Positions 42,245-50,998 of a stretch of 64,000 nucleotides of DNA are shown here, piece after piece. The notes beneath the pieces were generated by a model, which saw nothing but the letters and a program-made list of their open reading frames with translations, was not told the DNA's origin and did no database searches. This DNA is from Arthrobacter sp. MA-N2. GTDB lineage: Bacteria; Actinomycetota; Actinomycetes; Actinomycetales; Micrococcaceae. The stretch's first letter is position 1, and the number at the start of each line of letters is the position of its first letter. The position numbers were made by a program, and so were the translations under genes. The stretch is from NCBI RefSeq assembly GCF_000517125.1, contig NZ_KI912156.1:374290-438289 (forward strand), written 5' to 3'.

Positions 42245-43213
42245 ATGAGCGAGCTCCCCTCCCACTCCGTCACCTTGCGGTTCCTTGCTTCCCCCACCGA
42301 CGTCGGACACAGCGGATCCGTCGACGCCGGCACAGTCCTTGAGTGGGTGGACAAGGCTGCCTATGCAGCAGCTGTTGGCTGGGCGAAGTCCTACTGCGTC
42401 ACGGCGTACGTCGGCAACATCCATTTCGCCGATCCCGTCAACAGCGGCGACATGGTCGAGGTGGAAGCCACCATCGTCTACACGGGCCGCTCCTCCATGC
42501 ACATCCGGACCATCGTGTCCTCCGGCGACCCCAAGGGCGGGGCCGCCACGATGAGCAGCCAGTGTTTGGTGATCTTCGTTGCGGTCGGTTCCGACGGTCG
42601 CCCGGTTCCGGTCCCCCAGTTTGAGCCGTCGACGCCGGAGGAGACGGAGCAGCGCGACAACGCCCTCGCGCGGATCGCCGTGCGGGAGAAGATCGTCGAA
42701 GCCATGAACGCCCAGGAATATACCGACGCCGGCACGGCCGAGCGCGTGGTCCTGCGTTTCATGGCAGCCCCCACCGACGTGAACTGGGGCGGGAAGGTCC
42801 ACGGCGGCATCGTCATGAAGTGGATTGACGAGGCCGCCTATGTCTGCGCTTCCCGTTACAGCGGCAAGGACACCGTGACCGTATTCTCCGGCGGCGTGCG
42901 GTTCTACCGCCCTCTCCTGATCGGCGATGTAGTGGAAGTCGAAGCCCGGCTTGTTTACACCGGCAACAAAGGCATGCATATTGCCGTGCACGTGCGCTCA
43001 GGAAATCCGAAGAGCCGCGAGATGAACCTCACCACCTACTGCCTGACAGTTATGGTGGCAAGGGACGAGAGCGGAACGTCCGTTCCGATCCCGCCATGGG
43101 TCCCGAAAACCGACGAGGACCGGCGCCTGCACGCGCACGCCCGCGAGCTGCTCGAGATCCGCGGACGGGCTCCGGGAAACCGGCTGCCGGACCACTTGCT
43201 GACTGGCGGGTAG
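42245..43213 (+). CDS. acyl-CoA thioesterase, double hotdog
   Basis: 322 aa with two hotdog domains (about residues 1-130 and 160-300). Domain 1 has GHSGSVDAGTVLEWVDKAAY and domain 2 has NWGGKVHGGIVMKWIDEAAY; the Asp/Glu-helix in each is the usual catalytic site of YciA/ACOT7-like thioesterases. In domain 1 the HGG motif is SVDAG, so only domain 2 has the canonical form; it may be partly degenerate. Alone between the DoxX gene and the FAH cluster. Confidence 0.9.
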   Translation: MSELPSHSVTLRFLASPTDVGHSGSVDAGTVLEWVDKAAYAAAVGWAKSYCVTAYVGNIHFADPVNSGDMVEVEATIVYTGRSSMHIRTIVSSGDPKGGAATMSSQCLVIFVAVGSDGRPVPVPQFEPSTPEETEQRDNALARIAVREKIVEAMNAQEYTDAGTAERVVLRFMAAPTDVNWGGKVHGGIVMKWIDEAAYVCASRYSGKDTVTVFSGGVRFYRPLLIGDVVEVEARLVYTGNKGMHIAVHVRSGNPKSREMNLTTYCLTVMVARDESGTSVPIPPWVPKTDEDRRLHAHARELLEIRGRAPGNRLPDHLLTGG

Positions 43214-43273
43214 ACGCTGCGCGGGTCTTAGGATCCAAGAACAGCTAGCTCGTTGGCGAACATGACTGTCGTT

Positions 43274-44149
43274 CTAGCGTGTCGCCCGGTCCAGGACATG
43301 TTCGGCGAACTTGTCGCGGACGAAATCTTGGACAATTGATCCGATGCCGGAAATTGTGGTGGTCAGAGTGTCTCCTTCGGAAAGGAAGCGTTGCGGATTA
43401 CGCACGGCGCCGATGCCTGCAGGCGTCCCGGTAAAGATCAGGTCACCCGGCCGCAGCTCTGCGACCGAGGAAATCTTGGAAATCAGCTCCGGCACAGAAA
43501 ACACCATATTGGCAAGGGTGCTCTGCTGGACGACTTCCCCATTGAGCCGGCACTCAACGCTCGCACCATTGACGTCGAAGTCACTCGTGCCAACCAGCCA
43601 GGGACCCGTGGGGGCGAAGCCCTCGAAAGATTTGCCGAGACTAAACTGCGGGGCAGCACCATGCGTCTGCAGTCTCCGGTCAGAGAGGTCCTGGCCAACG
43701 CAGAAGCCTGCGACACGGTTCAACGCTTCATCGACTGGAATGTCCCGTCCCCCTGAGCCGACGACCACCACGAGCTCGGCTTCCCAATCGCAATTGCCCT
43801 CCTCGGGAAGCATCACCCGTGTGGTGGTTCCAGCGAGGGACGAAGGGAACTTTGTGAATACCTGTGGGAAATCGGGAAGAGGCGCCTTGATCTCTTCGGC
43901 GTGATCCTTGTAGTTCAGTCCCACGGCAAATATTTGCGAGGGACGGGGCGACGGGGCCCAAAGCTTGGATTTATCAAGCTCTTCTGCGGCATCCTTTGTG
44001 ACGGTCTGCGCCCACAGGCTGAATTCGTCCCACTCGCCATAAATCGCGCCTGGATCAGAGGCGAAGCGGCCGTTGCTTCTGGCCTCCACATCCATGACAG
44101 ATTTCCCGTCCGTAAGAGCGAGCCGGCCACCGTAATTAGCAATCTTCAT
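43274..44149 (-). CDS. fumarylacetoacetate hydrolase (FAH) family protein
   Basis: 291 aa from ATG 44149 (TGGAGGAAAC upstream). Family features: VGLNYKDHAEEIK, DWEAELVVVVGSGGRDIP with metal-binding Glu/Asp, FCVGQDLSDRRLQ, and DLIFTGTPAGIGAVRN near the end. Members split 2-oxo-acids such as acylpyruvates, or decarboxylate. Last gene of the operon starting with the FAD monooxygenase; a 38-nt gap from the SDR. The compound it cleaves is not evident, since the maleylacetate branch does not need it. Confidence 0.9.
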   Translation of the reverse strand: MKIANYGGRLALTDGKSVMDVEARSNGRFASDPGAIYGEWDEFSLWAQTVTKDAAEELDKSKLWAPSPRPSQIFAVGLNYKDHAEEIKAPLPDFPQVFTKFPSSLAGTTTRVMLPEEGNCDWEAELVVVVGSGGRDIPVDEALNRVAGFCVGQDLSDRRLQTHGAAPQFSLGKSFEGFAPTGPWLVGTSDFDVNGASVECRLNGEVVQQSTLANMVFSVPELISKISSVAELRPGDLIFTGTPAGIGAVRNPQRFLSEGDTLTTTISGIGSIVQDFVRDKFAEHVLDRATR

Positions 44150-44187
44150 TGTTTCCTCCATTCGGGCGACCACAAGGTCACCGGCAT

Positions 44188-45015
44188 CTAGTTGAGTGCT
44201 GGCTGTGGGCTCTCCGGCCGGGCAAAGCCTTGATACGCGGGAGTACAGCCCCCGGTCAAGGCACTCCGGCCCCCGTCTACGGGCAGAATCACCCCGGTAA
44301 CGTACGAGGATTGCGGCGAAGCAAGATAGAGCACCGCGTCGGCATATTCCTCCGGGCGGCCGGAACGCGCCAGCGGAGTAGCATTCGCCAATTCGCTGAG
44401 GATAGTCGGGGGGAGCGTCATCGCCGTTGACGATGCGCGGCCAATGCCGTTTACTCGGATTCCGTAAGGCGCCAGTTCGGCGGCCAACACGTGAATCAGG
44501 ACGTGAACGCCCCCCTTTGAGGCAGAGTACGCAGGGATGTTGACGTTTCCGAAGTTCCCGTCGATCGAACCCGCGTGGACGATCGAAGCAGCGTCTGCCG
44601 CCTTGAGCATAGGGAGGAAGGCCTTAGTGGCCGTGAAAACGCCGGTCAGATTGACGCGTATCGTTTCTTCCCAGGTTTCCAGGGAGAGATCCTCAACAGA
44701 CACCATCTGAGTTGCAAAGTGATGTGTGACAAGGACATCGACCCGGTCCCACTCCTTGCTAACGTGCTCGGCCAGTCCGAAGACGGCGGCTGGATCACGG
44801 GGATCATGTGCATAACCCCGGGCGCTTCCGCCCGACGACCGGATTTCGCTGACGCAAGCATCAGCAGCCTCTTGGGTGAACTGGGCGAGCACGACGTCGG
44901 CGCCTTCTTTGGCGAACGCCTTGGCGCTTGCGGTACTGATGTCGTCGGGACCGGTCAGCCCCATGCCTGTTCCGATAACGACAACATTCTTTCCTGCGAA
45001 TCTGTTGCTCTGCAC
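44188..45015 (-). CDS. SDR family oxidoreductase
   Basis: 275 aa, classical SDR. Catalytic YSASKGG and Ser in VHAGSIDGNFGN are present. The nucleotide-binding stretch VVIGTGMGLTGPDDISTAS is unusual in having an insertion after TGxxxG, which may alter the cofactor pocket. GTG start shares one base with the stop of the FAD monooxygenase (TAGTG). Probably dehydrogenates a side-chain alcohol, or a cis-diol. Confidence 0.86.
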   Translation of the reverse strand: MQSNRFAGKNVVVIGTGMGLTGPDDISTASAKAFAKEGADVVLAQFTQEAADACVSEIRSSGGSARGYAHDPRDPAAVFGLAEHVSKEWDRVDVLVTHHFATQMVSVEDLSLETWEETIRVNLTGVFTATKAFLPMLKAADAASIVHAGSIDGNFGNVNIPAYSASKGGVHVLIHVLAAELAPYGIRVNGIGRASSTAMTLPPTILSELANATPLARSGRPEEYADAVLYLASPQSSYVTGVILPVDGGRSALTGGCTPAYQGFARPESPQPALN

Positions 45016-46247
45016 TAGATTGCTCCTCTGGTCTCAGTAAGGGATTTCAGCTGGCTGGGGCCGCCGCCCCAGAGCCAGTCAAAGCCGGCAAGGATAGGAC
45101 TTCTGGCGGCCAGATCTGCGTCACGGATTACCTGCGCGGGTCCATCCTGATAATGGAAGAGTTCGCGATTGGCACGGGAACCGTTCTGGACCTCGCTAGC
45201 TCTCGGCAAACGCAATTCTTCATAGCGTTGGAGCTGCTCTGCAACGCTTCCGGGATCAGCGGCGATGAGGCCTTGGCTCAGGGCGACTGCATCTTCGAGG
45301 GCCTGAGCCGCGCCTTGTCCCAGATAAGGAAGCATCGGATGCGCAGCGTCCCCCAGCAGACAGGTCCTGCCAGCCACCCAACGCGACAATGGTTCCCGAT
45401 CGAACAAATCCCAACGATTCACCGCTCCTCCGGAGCGAACTAATAGTTCCATTCGCGCGTCCCAGCCTTGGAGGTTGGCGAGGAGGTCTTCCGCGCTGGA
45501 CGATCCTGACCAGGAAGGATCAGACGATTGCGGCTCGGTCACGCACACGGTCATGTTCAGGACGCTTCCGCCTTTGACCGGCATGAGCACAACGTGAGCG
45601 CCAGGACCCATCCAGGTCTGCATCGTGGGTATTTCAGCGAATGATCGCAGGCTCTCGGTTTGCAGAAGTGCTTCTCGGGGGACCTGGACCCGATACGCGG
45701 CATTGCCGCTATAAACAGGCTCATCCCCGCCGGCAATCTCCTGCCGAGCGATCGAACGTATTCCGTCCGCACCGACGATCAGGTCTGCGGCCAACTTTTC
45801 GCCGCCCTCCAGCTCGACGCAGGTCTCAGCGGTATCCAATGTGGCCACTTTGGATTGGAGACGGACGCGCACGGGTTCGCCTGCACCGTTCAATGCGGTG
45901 GCTGCTTGGTGCAACACCGCTTGAAGGTCACCACGGTGCACGGTCCAGAACGGGGAGGAGTACCTTTCCGAAGCTACCGCTCCCAGCGGGACCGACCCAA
46001 TGACACTGCCGTCTTTCCACCGGCGTCGTAGCCACGCTTCGACAGCGTTGGCCGCCGGTTCCAGCTGACTTCGGACGCCGAGGAATTCCAAGGCGCTGGT
46101 GGCGTTGGAAGCCATGCCCACGCCAGCGCCCACTTCTCCGATCGACGTTGACCTCTCCAACACCGTCACCCTATGGCCGGCCCGGCGTAGTCCTACCGCT
46201 GCGGCGAGACCACCAATGCCTCCCCCGATGACAAGAACTTGCAGCAT
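45015..46247 (-). CDS. FAD-dependent aromatic monooxygenase
   Basis: 410 aa, salicylate-hydroxylase/3-hydroxybenzoate-6-hydroxylase type. The FAD motif is VIGGGIGGLAAAVGLRRAG, the DG motif is in VGADGIRS, and the GD motif is LLGDAAHPMLPYLGQGAAQ. It should hydroxylate a phenolic acid at the expense of NAD(P)H, possibly with decarboxylation. ATG 46247 has AAGGGG upstream. First gene of the minus-strand operon, driven by the shared promoter element at 46283-46332. Confidence 0.9.
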   Translation of the reverse strand: MLQVLVIGGGIGGLAAAVGLRRAGHRVTVLERSTSIGEVGAGVGMASNATSALEFLGVRSQLEPAANAVEAWLRRRWKDGSVIGSVPLGAVASERYSSPFWTVHRGDLQAVLHQAATALNGAGEPVRVRLQSKVATLDTAETCVELEGGEKLAADLIVGADGIRSIARQEIAGGDEPVYSGNAAYRVQVPREALLQTESLRSFAEIPTMQTWMGPGAHVVLMPVKGGSVLNMTVCVTEPQSSDPSWSGSSSAEDLLANLQGWDARMELLVRSGGAVNRWDLFDREPLSRWVAGRTCLLGDAAHPMLPYLGQGAAQALEDAVALSQGLIAADPGSVAEQLQRYEELRLPRASEVQNGSRANRELFHYQDGPAQVIRDADLAARSPILAGFDWLWGGGPSQLKSLTETRGAI

Positions 46248-46282
46248 CACTACCCCTTACTAATCAGTCAGCCGATTCGAGC

Positions 46283-46332
46283 TGTGACCTAGATCATCAC
46301 GCTAAATCGTAAATGTCAACGAAATTTCGAAA
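46283..46332 (-). promoter_or_regulatory. 50-bp promoter/operator element A (FAD monooxygenase operon)
   Basis: Read on the minus strand, the element contains TTTCGAAATTT, then TTGACATTTACGATTTAGC and finally TGATCTAGGTCACA. It matches the element at 47223-47272 in 46 of 50 positions. It ends 36 nt before the monooxygenase start. The GGTCA half-palindrome is a likely GntR binding site. Confidence 0.8.
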
Positions 46333-46494
46333 TTACTAATTTATATCGAAAGTGTGAGTTGCGGTGAGGGCGCGACAAAGCCCAAAGGTCATACTTGGCG
46401 GTTTTGGCCAGCCGATGCCCCGGCTGGCTAGCGGGTGCCGGCCGCACTGACCGTCGGATTCCCAACCGCGAGAGGCGTGTTTGTGACTGCCGAG

Positions 46495-47187
46495 CTACCC
46501 GGCGTCAATCCCAGCGTCGGCTAGTGGCCGGCGCCGCTGGGATTCCAGGAGGAGCTCCGTCGTCTTTTCAATGTGCTCCGTCAACGCATTCGCGGCACCC
46601 TGAATGTCCCGCGAGACGGCCAGCGAGGCAAGTCTCTCGTGCTCGACATCGCGATCCTGCGGATGGGCAATGCCGCTGATCATCCAGCAGTGGTAGACCT
46701 CAGCGGCGTCCCGAAGGCGTTGGGCAACCGCGCGGAGCTGCGGGTTCGGGCAGCCGTCCAGCAGAGCTTCATGGAATCGCCTGTGAACCGCGAGCCATTC
46801 GGGATTGAGCTTGCCCCGGTCATCAAGGGTCGGAACTTGAGTCAGCCGGTGATGGATGGAAACCAGCGCAGATTCCCAATCGAGGTCGCCGCACCGGATG
46901 GACTGCCGCAGGACTTGAGTCTCGATGGCCACCCGAGCTTCAGTTAGATGCTCGAGTTCCTGGACGCTGACGGTGATCACGCGGTAGCCAAGCTGCGATT
47001 GTGCTGTTGCCAGCCCCTGTTCGACCAGGCGCGGGAGGACTTCGCGCAGGACGCCTGTGTTTGTTTCGTATCGGCGACCGAGTTCCGCAAACCCGAGCTT
47101 GGATCCTGGCGCAAGTTGACCGCTCAAGATATCCATTCGGAGTGCCCGGAGTACGATCTCGCCTTTGGTCTGGTTGATGGTAGCCAC
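46495..47187 (-). CDS. GntR family (FadR/FCD subfamily) transcriptional regulator
   Basis: 230 aa from GTG 47187. The wHTH has ILRMDILSGQ-like LRMDILSGQLAPGSKLGFAELGRRYETNTG and LREVLPRLVEQGL. The C-terminal FCD domain has VHRRFHEALLDGCPNPQL and the late His ligands in ALTEHIEKTTELLL. It lies between the two copies of the promoter element and reads away from the importer, so it is the natural regulator of both operons and of itself. The frame upstream to 47256 is promoter. Confidence 0.88.
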   Translation of the reverse strand: MATINQTKGEIVLRALRMDILSGQLAPGSKLGFAELGRRYETNTGVLREVLPRLVEQGLATAQSQLGYRVITVSVQELEHLTEARVAIETQVLRQSIRCGDLDWESALVSIHHRLTQVPTLDDRGKLNPEWLAVHRRFHEALLDGCPNPQLRAVAQRLRDAAEVYHCWMISGIAHPQDRDVEHERLASLAVSRDIQGAANALTEHIEKTTELLLESQRRRPLADAGIDAG

Positions 47188-47222
47188 GTTTCCATTATGA
47201 GGGTTTCGAGATATATAGCAAC

Positions 47223-47272
47223 TTTCGAAATTTGATTGACATTTACGATTTAGCATGATGACCTAGGTCACA
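47223..47272 (+). promoter_or_regulatory. 50-bp promoter/operator element B (ABC importer operon)
   Basis: Plus-strand copy of element A: TTTCGAAATTT, then TTGACATTTACGATTTAGC and the perfect palindrome TGACCTAGGTCA (47259-47270). It reads towards the ABC importer; TATATA just outside (47212-47217) could be the -10 of the divergent GntR gene, so the element may serve both directions. Confidence 0.8.
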
Positions 47273-47488
47273 TGGTTGTTTCCAAAGTGCGAGGCTGCTC
47301 ACGGGGCAGGCCCTCAAGCACCGGCGCATGAGAGGCAAGACAGCAGGCCTACGCGCTCTCAATGGCGAGAAGCCCCCAGACGTTTGCGATCCAGGGGAAA
47401 CACCCAAAGCGGGAATGAGCCCAAAGCTCCGGTTATCGCCGACTGTCCCGCGTACGCCCAAAGACATCACCCTGAAAGGAAGAATGTC
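47273..47488 (+). other. long 5' leader of the importer operon
   Basis: 216 nt separate the promoter element from the importer's start codon. The frame stays open through it, but codons look random and there is no ribosome site except GAAAGGAAG near 47479. I see no known riboswitch. Confidence 0.4.
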
Positions 47489-48475
47489 GTGAAAATCAAC
47501 GGCTTCAAGAGACTCGGCACCAAATCAATAACGACCGCCGCAGCGTTGTGCGTGCTCGCATTGGCTGGCTGCTCCGCAAACGCAACCACGCCGGCAGCCA
47601 CTGCAGAGGGGGCGCCGGAAATTTCGACGATGAAGATCGGCGTCACCCCCGTTGGAGACTTCGCGCCTATTTACTACGCCAAGGCCAAGGGAATTTTCGA
47701 GAAGCATGGCCTGAACATCGACATCGATCCCAAGGGTGCATCGGAAGTGCCGCCCCTTGTTGCCAATAGCTACCAGGCAGTGACGATGTCATGGACCACC
47801 TACATCCAGGCGGTAGCCCAAAACGTGCCGTTGAAGGCTGTCTTCCCCGGGATCGACGGTGAACCTGACACCCAAACGGGCATCTACACCATGAAGACAT
47901 CCGGAATCACGACGGCCGGACAGTTGGCAGGCAAGAGCCTCGCCGTTAATCAGCCCCGAGCGACATTTGAGCTCAACTCCCGAATTGTGCTTCAGGAAAA
48001 AGGGCTCGATCCGTCAAAGGTCAACTTCCAGGTGCTGCCCCTGCCCACCTTGGTTGATGCCCTGGCCGGCGGAAAGGTCGACTCTGCCTATCTGCTTCCC
48101 CCCTTCTCAACGATCGCGGAGTCCAAAGGCGCGCAGCTCATCATCGATCCTTACAAAGACTCGCTGACGGGATCCCCGATCGCGGGCTACGTGATGACGG
48201 CCGATTTTGTCCAGAAAAACCCCCGCACTGTCGCCGCCTTCCAAGCCGCCATGAAGGAGGCCGCGGACGCGCTCAACGCCGATCCCAAGGTGTACCGGGA
48301 CTTCGTCACGACGTATACGACGCTCACACCCGAATTGGCGCAGAAGGTTCCCGCCTATGTATTTCCCACAGCCGTGAACACTGAAAAGCTTCAGGAACTC
48401 GCCGATGTCATGGCCAAGGAGAAGTTCTCGACCCGCACCGTGGACATCAGCAAAACCATCGTGGGCGGAAAGTGA
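47489..48475 (+). CDS. NitT/TauT-type ABC transporter substrate-binding lipoprotein
   Basis: 328 aa from GTG 47489. Signal peptide with lipobox LAGC (ALCVLALAGCSANATT). NMT1/SsuA-like fold: KIGVTPVGDFAPIYYAKAKG, then FEKHGLNIDI and VNQPRATFELNSRIVL. GAAAGGAAG upstream sets the start. It should capture an organic anion, probably the aromatic acid degraded by the cluster. Confidence 0.9.
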   Translation: MKINGFKRLGTKSITTAAALCVLALAGCSANATTPAATAEGAPEISTMKIGVTPVGDFAPIYYAKAKGIFEKHGLNIDIDPKGASEVPPLVANSYQAVTMSWTTYIQAVAQNVPLKAVFPGIDGEPDTQTGIYTMKTSGITTAGQLAGKSLAVNQPRATFELNSRIVLQEKGLDPSKVNFQVLPLPTLVDALAGGKVDSAYLLPPFSTIAESKGAQLIIDPYKDSLTGSPIAGYVMTADFVQKNPRTVAAFQAAMKEAADALNADPKVYRDFVTTYTTLTPELAQKVPAYVFPTAVNTEKLQELADVMAKEKFSTRTVDISKTIVGGK

Positions 48476-48483
48476 TTGGCATC

Positions 48484-49362
48484 ATGAACAGCGCCACCGA
48501 TTCACAGTCCGCCACGGTGAACGATGCGGCAGTGGCACCTGGAGGACTCGGGTACCGTGGTGGGACCCCCCGGAAGGTCATGAGCGTTGTCCTCGGCCTG
48601 TCGCGGTCCTGGCGTGGAGTCCTCTCGGTCGCAATTGCGTTGATACTCCTCGAGATCGTCGGCCGCACGGGCTTGCTTGCCCCCTCGGCCTTTCCACTGG
48701 TTTCTGAAGTCCTCGCAAGGCTGGGACACGACGCACTGTCGGCTCAATTCTGGACCGCAGTGGGGCAGACACTCGCCCAGGCATTGACAGGCCTCGTGGT
48801 CGCGGCACTTTTGGCGATTCCCACCGGGCTTGTGCTCGGCAGAGCGCGGCCACTGGAACGGGCGATACGGCCAATCATCGAATTCCTGCGTCCGATCCCG
48901 TCCGTGGCGATTCTGCCCTTGGTGATCCTTATGTTGGGTGTCAGCTTCAACGGCGCAGCCCTTCTGGCCGGTATCTCCTCTTTCTGGCTGATTCTTGTCC
49001 TCACCGTCCGGGGCGCCCGGGCAGTCGATCCCGTGGCGCAACAGACGCTCACACTCTTCGGAGTTCCCCGCCTCGCGCAGTTCTGGCATCTGGTCCTCCC
49101 CAGTTCCACGCCCTTCATTGTGACGGGAATCCGCATCGCGGCATCCGTTGCACTCATCGTTGCCATCACCGCTGAGCTCCTGGGCGGTATGCCGGGGCTA
49201 GGGAAAGAAGTCCAATCGTCTCTTCAAAATGCTGATAAGGCCGGTATGTACAGCTACACCCTTGCTGCAGGAGTCCTGGGCGTCCTCGTCAACGCGGCCC
49301 TGCTCCCGATCGAAAATCGCTTGCTCCAGTGGCACCCGTCCAGAAGGGGCGTGTCGAAGTGA
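48484..49362 (+). CDS. NitT/TauT-type ABC transporter permease 1
   Basis: 292 aa from ATG 48484 (a GTG at 48472 would overlap the SBP stop). Six membrane segments; the EAA-like loop reads AVDPVAQQTLTLFGVPRLAQ. The family core IPTGLVLGRARPLERAIRPI and LRPIPSVAILPLVILMLG are typical of SsuC/TauC. N-terminal 30 residues are hydrophilic. Overlaps permease 2 as GTGA. Confidence 0.9.
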   Translation: MNSATDSQSATVNDAAVAPGGLGYRGGTPRKVMSVVLGLSRSWRGVLSVAIALILLEIVGRTGLLAPSAFPLVSEVLARLGHDALSAQFWTAVGQTLAQALTGLVVAALLAIPTGLVLGRARPLERAIRPIIEFLRPIPSVAILPLVILMLGVSFNGAALLAGISSFWLILVLTVRGARAVDPVAQQTLTLFGVPRLAQFWHLVLPSSTPFIVTGIRIAASVALIVAITAELLGGMPGLGKEVQSSLQNADKAGMYSYTLAAGVLGVLVNAALLPIENRLLQWHPSRRGVSK

Positions 49363-50120
49363 AGGTCCTCTCGAAAGTATCTCCCCTCCTGGTGTCCGCC
49401 GCGGCAATAGCCATCTGGTGGGCACTGAGCGCGTCCTCGACATCCTTGTACTTTCCGCCTTTGGAAAACATCGTCGTTGCGTTCAGGGACAATTGGCTGT
49501 CAACCAATCTCGTGGATCAAGCGATTCCAAGTGTTCTCCGTATCCTCCTGGGAATGGCTCTTGCCATCCTCATAGGCGTCGTTGCCGGCGTCGTCGTCGG
49601 TATGTTCCGCAAGGTGGAACCGTTCGCCCGCCCCGAGCTTGAGTTCATGCGCGCACTTCCGCCAATCCTGGTCATTCCACCGCTTCTCCTGGTTCTCGGC
49701 ACAGGAGATCTCATGAAGATTGCGGTCATCGCAGCTTCCGCTGTGTGGCCAATTCTCTTGGCAACAACGGACGGCGTCCGGGCCGTGGAGCCTGTCCGTG
49801 CAGACATGGGACTGGCATTTCGCCTGCCCTGGGGTGCCCGCATGCGCTGGATTGTCCTCCCCACCGCCGTGCCGCATATCTGGAGCGGAGTGCGAGCGGC
49901 TGTACCGATTGCGATTGTCGTGATGGTTGCCGCCGAGTATTACTCAAGCGTCAACGGAATCGGATATTTCATCTCCCGCACCTCCACCACGTTCCGCTTG
50001 GACGAAATGTGGTCCGCCATTCTGTTGCTCGGATTCCTCGGAGTCTTGCTCAACAGCTGCGTGGCCCTCGTTGGACACTGGCTCGACCGCAAATACGGCG
50101 AGTTCGGTATCGATGCGTAA
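49359..50120 (+). CDS. NitT/TauT-type ABC transporter permease 2
   Basis: 253 aa from GTG 49359, GTGA overlap with the previous gene. Six membrane segments with RALPPILVIPPLLLVLGTGD and the EAA loop GVRAVEPVRADMGLAFRLPW. A distinct paralogue of permease 1, so the channel is probably a heterodimer, which is less usual in this family (normally one permease). Confidence 0.9.
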   Translation: MKVLSKVSPLLVSAAAIAIWWALSASSTSLYFPPLENIVVAFRDNWLSTNLVDQAIPSVLRILLGMALAILIGVVAGVVVGMFRKVEPFARPELEFMRALPPILVIPPLLLVLGTGDLMKIAVIAASAVWPILLATTDGVRAVEPVRADMGLAFRLPWGARMRWIVLPTAVPHIWSGVRAAVPIAIVVMVAAEYYSSVNGIGYFISRTSTTFRLDEMWSAILLLGFLGVLLNSCVALVGHWLDRKYGEFGIDA

Positions 50121-50176
50121 GCGCTTTTCCGGCACAGTCACCGGTGACTGCCGCCACAATAGGAAGGAGGCCCACG

Positions 50177-50944
50177 GTGGCCATTCTTGAAGTTCAGGCT
50201 CTACAAAAAAACTACGGTGCAGAAAACGTTCTTGAAGACATCACGCTGACGGTCGAAGAAGGTGAATTCCTCTCGATCGTAGGGCCGTCAGGTTGCGGCA
50301 AAACCACTATGCTCAAATGTCTGTCAGGGCTGCTTCCTTACGAACACGGTTCGGTGAAGATTGCCGGCGAGCTAGTAACCAGTCCACCGGAGACTCTCGG
50401 CTTGGTCTTCCAGGACTACAGCCGGTCACTCCTGCCGTGGTTAACGGTCCGGGAAAACGTCGAGCTGCCATTGCGATACCGGCCTTCGAGCAAGGCCAAG
50501 CGTCACGCCTCGACGTTGGACGCCTTGGAGTCGGTTGGCCTCAGTGCCCATTTGAACAAGAAGCCTTGGCAGCTTTCGGGCGGCATGCAACAACGTGTGG
50601 CAATTGCCCGCGCACTGGCGTACGAGCCAAAGCTGTTGCTCATGGATGAGCCGTTCGCGTCCGTTGACGCACAGACCCGCTCGGAGCTGGAAGACCTCAC
50701 TATGCGGCTTTGGAGTGAGAGGAACATGACCATTGGATTCGTCACCCACGACATTGACGAAGCAATCTACCTAGGCACCCGAATCGCCGTCCTTTCGCGC
50801 ACACCCACCACCATCCGCGAAGTCATGAACGTCGACTTGCCGCGGCCCCGGGATCAGGTCTACACCAAAGGCCTGCCCGAATTCGCGCGCCTTCGCAGTG
50901 AAGTCTTCAACGCTCTTGGGCACGCACCGACTCCTGTCGCTTAA
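50177..50944 (+). CDS. NitT/TauT-type ABC transporter ATP-binding protein
   Basis: 255 aa from GTG 50177 (AAGGAGG upstream). Walker A GPSGCGKTT, the signature LSGGMQQR, Walker B LLMDEPFASVD, and the H-loop FVTHDIDEA are intact. SsuB/TauB-like. The gene follows permease 2 after 56 nt. The frame upstream to 49745 is shadow. Confidence 0.93.
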   Translation: MAILEVQALQKNYGAENVLEDITLTVEEGEFLSIVGPSGCGKTTMLKCLSGLLPYEHGSVKIAGELVTSPPETLGLVFQDYSRSLLPWLTVRENVELPLRYRPSSKAKRHASTLDALESVGLSAHLNKKPWQLSGGMQQRVAIARALAYEPKLLLMDEPFASVDAQTRSELEDLTMRLWSERNMTIGFVTHDIDEAIYLGTRIAVLSRTPTTIREVMNVDLPRPRDQVYTKGLPEFARLRSEVFNALGHAPTPVA

Positions 50945-50998
50945 TGGACAGATGCCACCGAAGTACACCAATAATCTCGACGAAGGATCCGGAAACTG

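Noticed and set aside
47273..47488. Riboswitch in the importer leader
   Set aside because: Long leader, but no recognisable aptamer core or terminator; left as a plain leader.
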